Source: Nocardiopsis kunsanensis DSM 44524
Lineage (GTDB): Bacteria > Actinomycetota > Actinomycetes > Streptosporangiales > Streptosporangiaceae
DNA length: 64,000 nt
Reading direction: 5' to 3'
Assembly (NCBI RefSeq): GCF_000340965.1
Contig: NZ_ANAY01000015.1
Span: 94,675-158,674 of the forward strand
Under the pieces are notes generated by a model. It had not been told where the DNA came from and searched no databases. It was given only the letters and a program-made list of their open reading frames with translations. Shown here piece after piece: positions 60,507-64,000 of the stretch. Positions within the stretch are counted from its first letter, which is position 1; each line of letters begins with the position of its first letter. The position numbers and the translations under genes were made by a program.

Positions 60507-61337
60507 TCAGGCGCCGACGGACTTCAGGAAGGCGAGCAGGAAGGAGGCGACCTGCTCGGGGTGCTGGTCGTGCGGGTAGTGGCCGGATCCCTCGATCATC
60601 TCCAGGTGTCCCAGCCCCTCGGGCAGGGCGTCGACGACGGCCTGGCCTTCGGCGCGCGGGTCGATCCAGTCGGGGTCGAGGGTGCCCATGAGGACCAGGA
60701 CCGGGCAGCGTACGCCGCCCAGCCGGGCTCCGGCGTCGGTGGGGGTGGTCATGCCCATGCCCTTGAGGGCCTTCATCCGGCCCGGTTCGCGCAGCAGGGT
60801 ATCGACGTGGTCGAGCCGCTCGGCCCAGTGGTCGGGCTTGGTTCCGGGGTAGGCCGTGTCCAGGTAGGAACGCCACATCCGTACGCTGCCCAGGCCGACC
60901 GTGCCGAGCAGGCGCAGCATGCCCCGCCGCACGCGCCGGTCGCGTAGCTGGGCCGGTCCGAAGGACTGCTCACGGGTGAAGGGGGCCACCTCGACGACGG
61001 CGGTGAACAGGTCGTGTTCCTGGGCCGCGGCGATGGTGGCGGCCCCGCCGGAGATGGAGTGGCCGACCAGGACGGCGGGAGCTCCCAGGTGGCGGACCAC
61101 GGCGCGCAGGTCGCCCGCGATGGCGGTGCGGCTCCAGTCCGTCCACTCTGTGCTGGATTCGCCGCATCCTCGCAGGTCGACGGAGGCGAGGCGGTATCCG
61201 GCCTCCAGCAGGTGTGGCACGAGCGGGCGGTAAGCAGCGCGGCTGTCGCCCATGCCGTGTGCGAGAACGATCAATGGACCGGTGCCCTCGACCTCGTAGG
61301 CGATCGAGCCGGCATCGACGGTCAGGTGTTCGGTCAT
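60507..61337 (-). CDS. Alpha/beta-fold hydrolase
   Basis: A 276-residue hydrolase with LIVLAHGMGDSRAAYRPLVP (oxyanion), nucleophile elbow GHSISGG, the aspartate in VLVLMGTLDPDW and histidine in GSGHYPHDQHPEQV. Intact catalytic triad, no signal peptide. The substrate is unknown. CGGAGGACACC precedes the ATG. It is followed across about 150 bases by the PucR regulator gene on the same strand; no evidence ties it to the mevalonate locus. Confidence 0.85.
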   Translation of the reverse strand: MTEHLTVDAGSIAYEVEGTGPLIVLAHGMGDSRAAYRPLVPHLLEAGYRLASVDLRGCGESSTEWTDWSRTAIAGDLRAVVRHLGAPAVLVGHSISGGAATIAAAQEHDLFTAVVEVAPFTREQSFGPAQLRDRRVRRGMLRLLGTVGLGSVRMWRSYLDTAYPGTKPDHWAERLDHVDTLLREPGRMKALKGMGMTTPTDAGARLGGVRCPVLVLMGTLDPDWIDPRAEGQAVVDALPEGLGHLEMIEGSGHYPHDQHPEQVASFLLAFLKSVGA

Positions 61338-61461
61338 GGTGTCCTCCGGTTGCCAGAGAGCGTGGAACCGAAAGTTAATACCATTAGCCTTTGCGGTCAA
61401 CAGAGTCCGGGGGCCGTCCCGGACAAGCCGTACCTGTTCGGCCAGGCTCGCTCTCAGCCTC

Positions 61462-62732
61462 TCAGTGGTGGGGGATGTCGAAGCCGGCAGCGCGCAGCCT
61501 CTCCTCGATGAGCTCGGTCAACCGAGCCATGCTCGGCATCTGATCTGCCCGGTGGTTGTTGATCAGTCCGTAACGGGTGATGGCGTCCGGTGTGGAGAAG
61601 AAGTCGGCCTGCGCCTCCATCAGCACGCGGTCGGCCAGCAGGTTGTCGGCCAGAGCGGATGCGATTTCCTCGAGTCGCGGGTCGTCCGGGTCCCAGGACA
61701 GTGCGTCCCAGCCTCGTTTCTGCAACTCGACGTACTCGGGATCGTCGAGCCGGTGCTCGAGCTGGGTCACGAAGCCCTCGAAGAACTCCGGAGCCAGCGC
61801 CCGAGCCAGGACCAGGCCCTCGCGTTGTGTGGCCACGAAGTCGGAACGGAAACCGAGATCGGTGAGCCGGTCCAGAATTGCGCAGGCGCGTTGGGGAAGG
61901 AGGGACCGGTCGCCGTCGGCCAACCGTTGCAACGTGTCGCGGCGGGCGATGAGTGCCTCGATCCGGTCGCTGAGCTGTCGATCGACGTCGGTGAGGGACT
62001 CCATTGACAGTTCCCTGGCCCCTGCGCCCTTGATCTCGGCGACGAGGCCCGGCCTGCCGTGTCCGAGATTGAAACCGCGCGGGGTGTCGATCGCCGCGAT
62101 CCGCCCCCGGGTCACGAAGGCGAGCCGGTCACAGAGCAGATCGGCCGTGACCATGTCGTGTGTGGTCAGGAACACCGTGCATCCCGTCTGCGCGGTCTCC
62201 CGGACGAGCCCGCGCAGGAGTGCGGAACGCACCGGATCCTGCCCGGAGGTGGGTTCGTCCAGGAAGAGCAGTTCGGGCCGGTTGATGAGCGACCGTGCCA
62301 GGTTCATCCGCATCCGCATGCCCTTGGACAGCTCGTCGGCCCGGCGGTCGGCGGCATCGGTCAGGTCGACGCGTTCGAGCAAAGCGTCTGGGTCCTCGAC
62401 CGGGCCTCTGTACAGCGACGCGAAAGCGGCCAGGTTCTCGCGGACGGTCAGCCTGCCGAACCCGGCGGGGAGCTCGAAGCCCACACCCACGTGCTCGAAG
62501 TAGTCCGCCCCCACTCGTGCAGGGGACGGCCCAGCACCTGGACCCTCCCCCCGTAGCGGCGCAGAAGGCGGGTGAGCACTCGCTGGGTAGTGGACTTTCC
62601 GGCCCCCCTGGGCCCGAGAAAACCGAAAACCTCCCCCTCCTCCACGGAGGATTCCATTTCTGCCACCGCAGAGACATCACACCCAGGGTAGCTGACAGAA
62701 AGTTTATCTACGGAGATGACAGGGTCGAGCAC
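61462..62732 (-). pseudogene. ABC transporter ATP-binding protein split by a one-base frameshift
   Basis: The first frame (from GTG at 62732) gives Walker A in FGFLGPRGAGKSTTQRVLTR and continues to GRPLHEWG. The second (to 61462) resumes ADYFEHVGVGFELPAGFGRL and carries LSKGMRMRMNLARSLINRPE (signature), LLFLDEPTSGQDPVRSALLR (Walker B) and VFLTTHDMVTADLLCD. The join is exact if one base is added to the C5 run at 62508-62512. After the ATPase, an extra ~150-residue domain follows, ending ERLRAAGFDIPHH. Either a recent loss, a homopolymer error, or phase variation. No partner permease gene follows. Confidence 0.75.
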
Positions 62733-63043
62733 AGTGGATCCTCACATGGGGACGATGGTTCACACAGACCGGAAGAGCACCCTGCACAGACTGGGACCGA
62801 GCACAGCGAGCGACAACGCAAACACCTCTGAAGAAGGCAATGGAAACTATTTATAAAAAACTATACACCTTGCATGTAATTTCATTGGCAAGAGTTTATT
62901 GACGTGCGGCGCTGCTTGTGAGTAGCGTGCGGATCAGGTCCGATAGCGCGGCCTATTACACGGGGTCCGACCAGGCTGTACGCCTTGGTCGTGCATGCCC
63001 TCTCGCCGCCGGTCTCCTCTCGAGGGGGCGGGTTAGGAGCGCT
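62733..63043 (+). promoter_or_regulatory. AT-rich promoter region of the sigma factor gene
   Basis: Around 62840-62905 the sequence is far richer in A/T than the rest of the window. A possible housekeeping promoter is TTGACG (62899-62904), 18-base spacer, TAGCGT (62923-62928). The remaining leader up to the sigma factor ATG holds no gene. Confidence 0.4.
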
Positions 63044-63871
63044 ATGCAGAACACGACGACAGCTCCACGAACCCAGAACCGGAACCTGGTTCCCCAACCA
63101 CGGAAGCCCGTCGAGCGCCGGGAGGCGGAGAACCTCCTGGAGGCCCTGTCAGAAGTGAAGAGCGACAGCAGCACCGCCTGTGAATTGCGCACACGCATCG
63201 AACAGATCGTGCGCCCCGTTGTGGCCAAGGAGGCATCCCGGTTCCGCAACCGCGGGGTCGACTCCGAAGAACTGTTCCAAGTGGCCTGTCTGGGGCTGAT
63301 GAAGGCGATCAGGGGGTACGACCCCACGCGCGGGGTGCGTTTCGTCTCCTACCTCTTGCCGGTCGTTTCCGGTGAGATCAAGCGCCACTTCCGCGACCAC
63401 GAGTGGTCGGTGAACGTACCCCGCCACTGGCGTGAGAAGCGCTCCGAGCTGAACAAGTTCGTCATGGAGTTCACCCAGAACCACGCCAGGGAACCGCGCC
63501 GGGACGAGATCGCCGAGCACTTCGGCCTGAGTGAGGCACAGACCTCGGAGTTCCTCAACGCGGCCGCCTCCTACTCGGCGATCTCCCTGGAGACCCCTTG
63601 GGGTACCGCGGAGGAAGGTACCGCCGGAACCCTCGCCGGCACCATCAGCCAGCTCGACAAGGACCTGGAGTCCGTCGTCGACCGGCAGACGCTGAGAGCA
63701 GCGATCAACAGGCTTCCGCAAAGAGAGCGCCATGCCATCGCCTTGAGTTTTTTCGGTGAGCTGCCACAGACAGTCATCGCCGAACACCTGGGTTGCTCCC
63801 AGATGCAGGTCTCCCGGATCCTTTCCTCGGCGGTGAGCCAACTGCGCAAGGAGTTCTTCGTCCGAGAATAA
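63044..63871 (+). CDS. SigB/SigF/SigG-family RNA polymerase sigma factor
   Basis: A 275-residue group 3 sigma-70 factor with no region 1.1. Region 2 reads EELFQVACLGLMKAIRGYDP, then GVRFVSYLLPVVSGEIKRHF and RDHEWSVNVPRHWREKRSEL (promoter melting and -10 contacts). Region 3 has REPRRDEIAEHFGLSEAQTS. Region 4 reads LPQRERHAIALSFFGELPQT, then VIAEHLGCSQMQVSRILSSA (HTH for the -35 element). Such factors drive stress and development genes in actinomycetes, controlled by anti-sigma RsbW/UshX-type kinases. None is adjacent. AGGAG precedes the ATG. Confidence 0.92.
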   Translation: MQNTTTAPRTQNRNLVPQPRKPVERREAENLLEALSEVKSDSSTACELRTRIEQIVRPVVAKEASRFRNRGVDSEELFQVACLGLMKAIRGYDPTRGVRFVSYLLPVVSGEIKRHFRDHEWSVNVPRHWREKRSELNKFVMEFTQNHAREPRRDEIAEHFGLSEAQTSEFLNAAASYSAISLETPWGTAEEGTAGTLAGTISQLDKDLESVVDRQTLRAAINRLPQRERHAIALSFFGELPQTVIAEHLGCSQMQVSRILSSAVSQLRKEFFVRE

Positions 63872-64000
63872 CTACCGAACGTGCTCGATCGAGGTCCGCT
63901 ACGGCAGAGAACGCGAGCGGTCCCCGGTTTTCGGTCAGCACCTGGTACTACAGTCGCGCTTCCGTTTTGCTCTGACCTGATGTTGTCTGGGATGACCTGA
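63872..64000. other. Window end, no feature seen
   Basis: The last 129 bases contain no supportable gene, hairpin or RNA. Confidence 0.4.

Noticed and set aside
59270..60691. 473-codon plus-strand frame
   Set aside because: Antisense of the GAF/PucR regulator; no motif and typical shadow composition.

Overview
This window is a chromosomal segment of a high-GC Gram-positive actinomycete. The evidence is GC-rich third codon positions, many GTG and TTG starts, a SigB/SigF-type sigma factor, ROK, WYL, PucR and many TetR regulators, and a tRNA-Gly-Cys-Val cluster. The gene style suggests a Nocardiopsis-like member of the Streptosporangiales; that placement is inference from content, not from a marker gene.

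Layout, left to right. 1-7 kb: an amino-sugar catabolic locus. A ROK repressor, a solute-binding lipoprotein and an ABC permease run leftward. Divergent from them run a GH89 alpha-N-acetylglucosaminidase, a MurQ-type etherase and a BadF-type sugar kinase, with a palindromic operator between the arms. 7-17 kb: a WYL regulator/epoxide hydrolase pair, an SGNH lipoprotein, a deaminase, a DoxX-like protein, a TetR/MMPL exporter pair and a flavin amine oxidase. 17-22 kb: a LacI-controlled ribose-type ABC operon in which permease and binding protein are one polypeptide. 22-31 kb: small regulators, MpaB-type and AhpD-type proteins, a MATE exporter, a NarL-type two-component system beside a frameshifted membrane-protein relic, and an MFS/TetR pair. 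31-39 kb: TetR/acyl-CoA dehydrogenase, FKBP, ManA, an IS3 and GNAT relic zone, and TetR/DHA2 exporter. 39-42 kb: MoeA, three tRNAs, then decayed integrase and transposase fragments. 43-48 kb: a SpoIIE-type phosphatase, an amber-interrupted small frame, and a BCCT transporter. 48-53 kb: a PaoABC-type molybdenum aldehyde oxidoreductase operon, an unknown 393-residue protein, and a six-repeat type I-E CRISPR array without cas genes. 54-64 kb: a CaCA antiporter; a class II HMG-CoA reductase operon with a TctA-family permease, a small membrane protein and a GAF/PucR regulator; an alpha/beta hydrolase; a frameshifted ABC ATPase; and the sigma factor.

Regulation is unusually readable here: seven regulator-target pairs carry clear palindromic or tandem operators in the expected intergenic gap. 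The least ordinary assemblies are the HMG-CoA reductase/TctA-family permease operon (a candidate mevalonate uptake and catabolism unit), the permease-binding-protein fusion, the GH89-MurQ-kinase operon, and the orphan CRISPR array with one self-complementary spacer.
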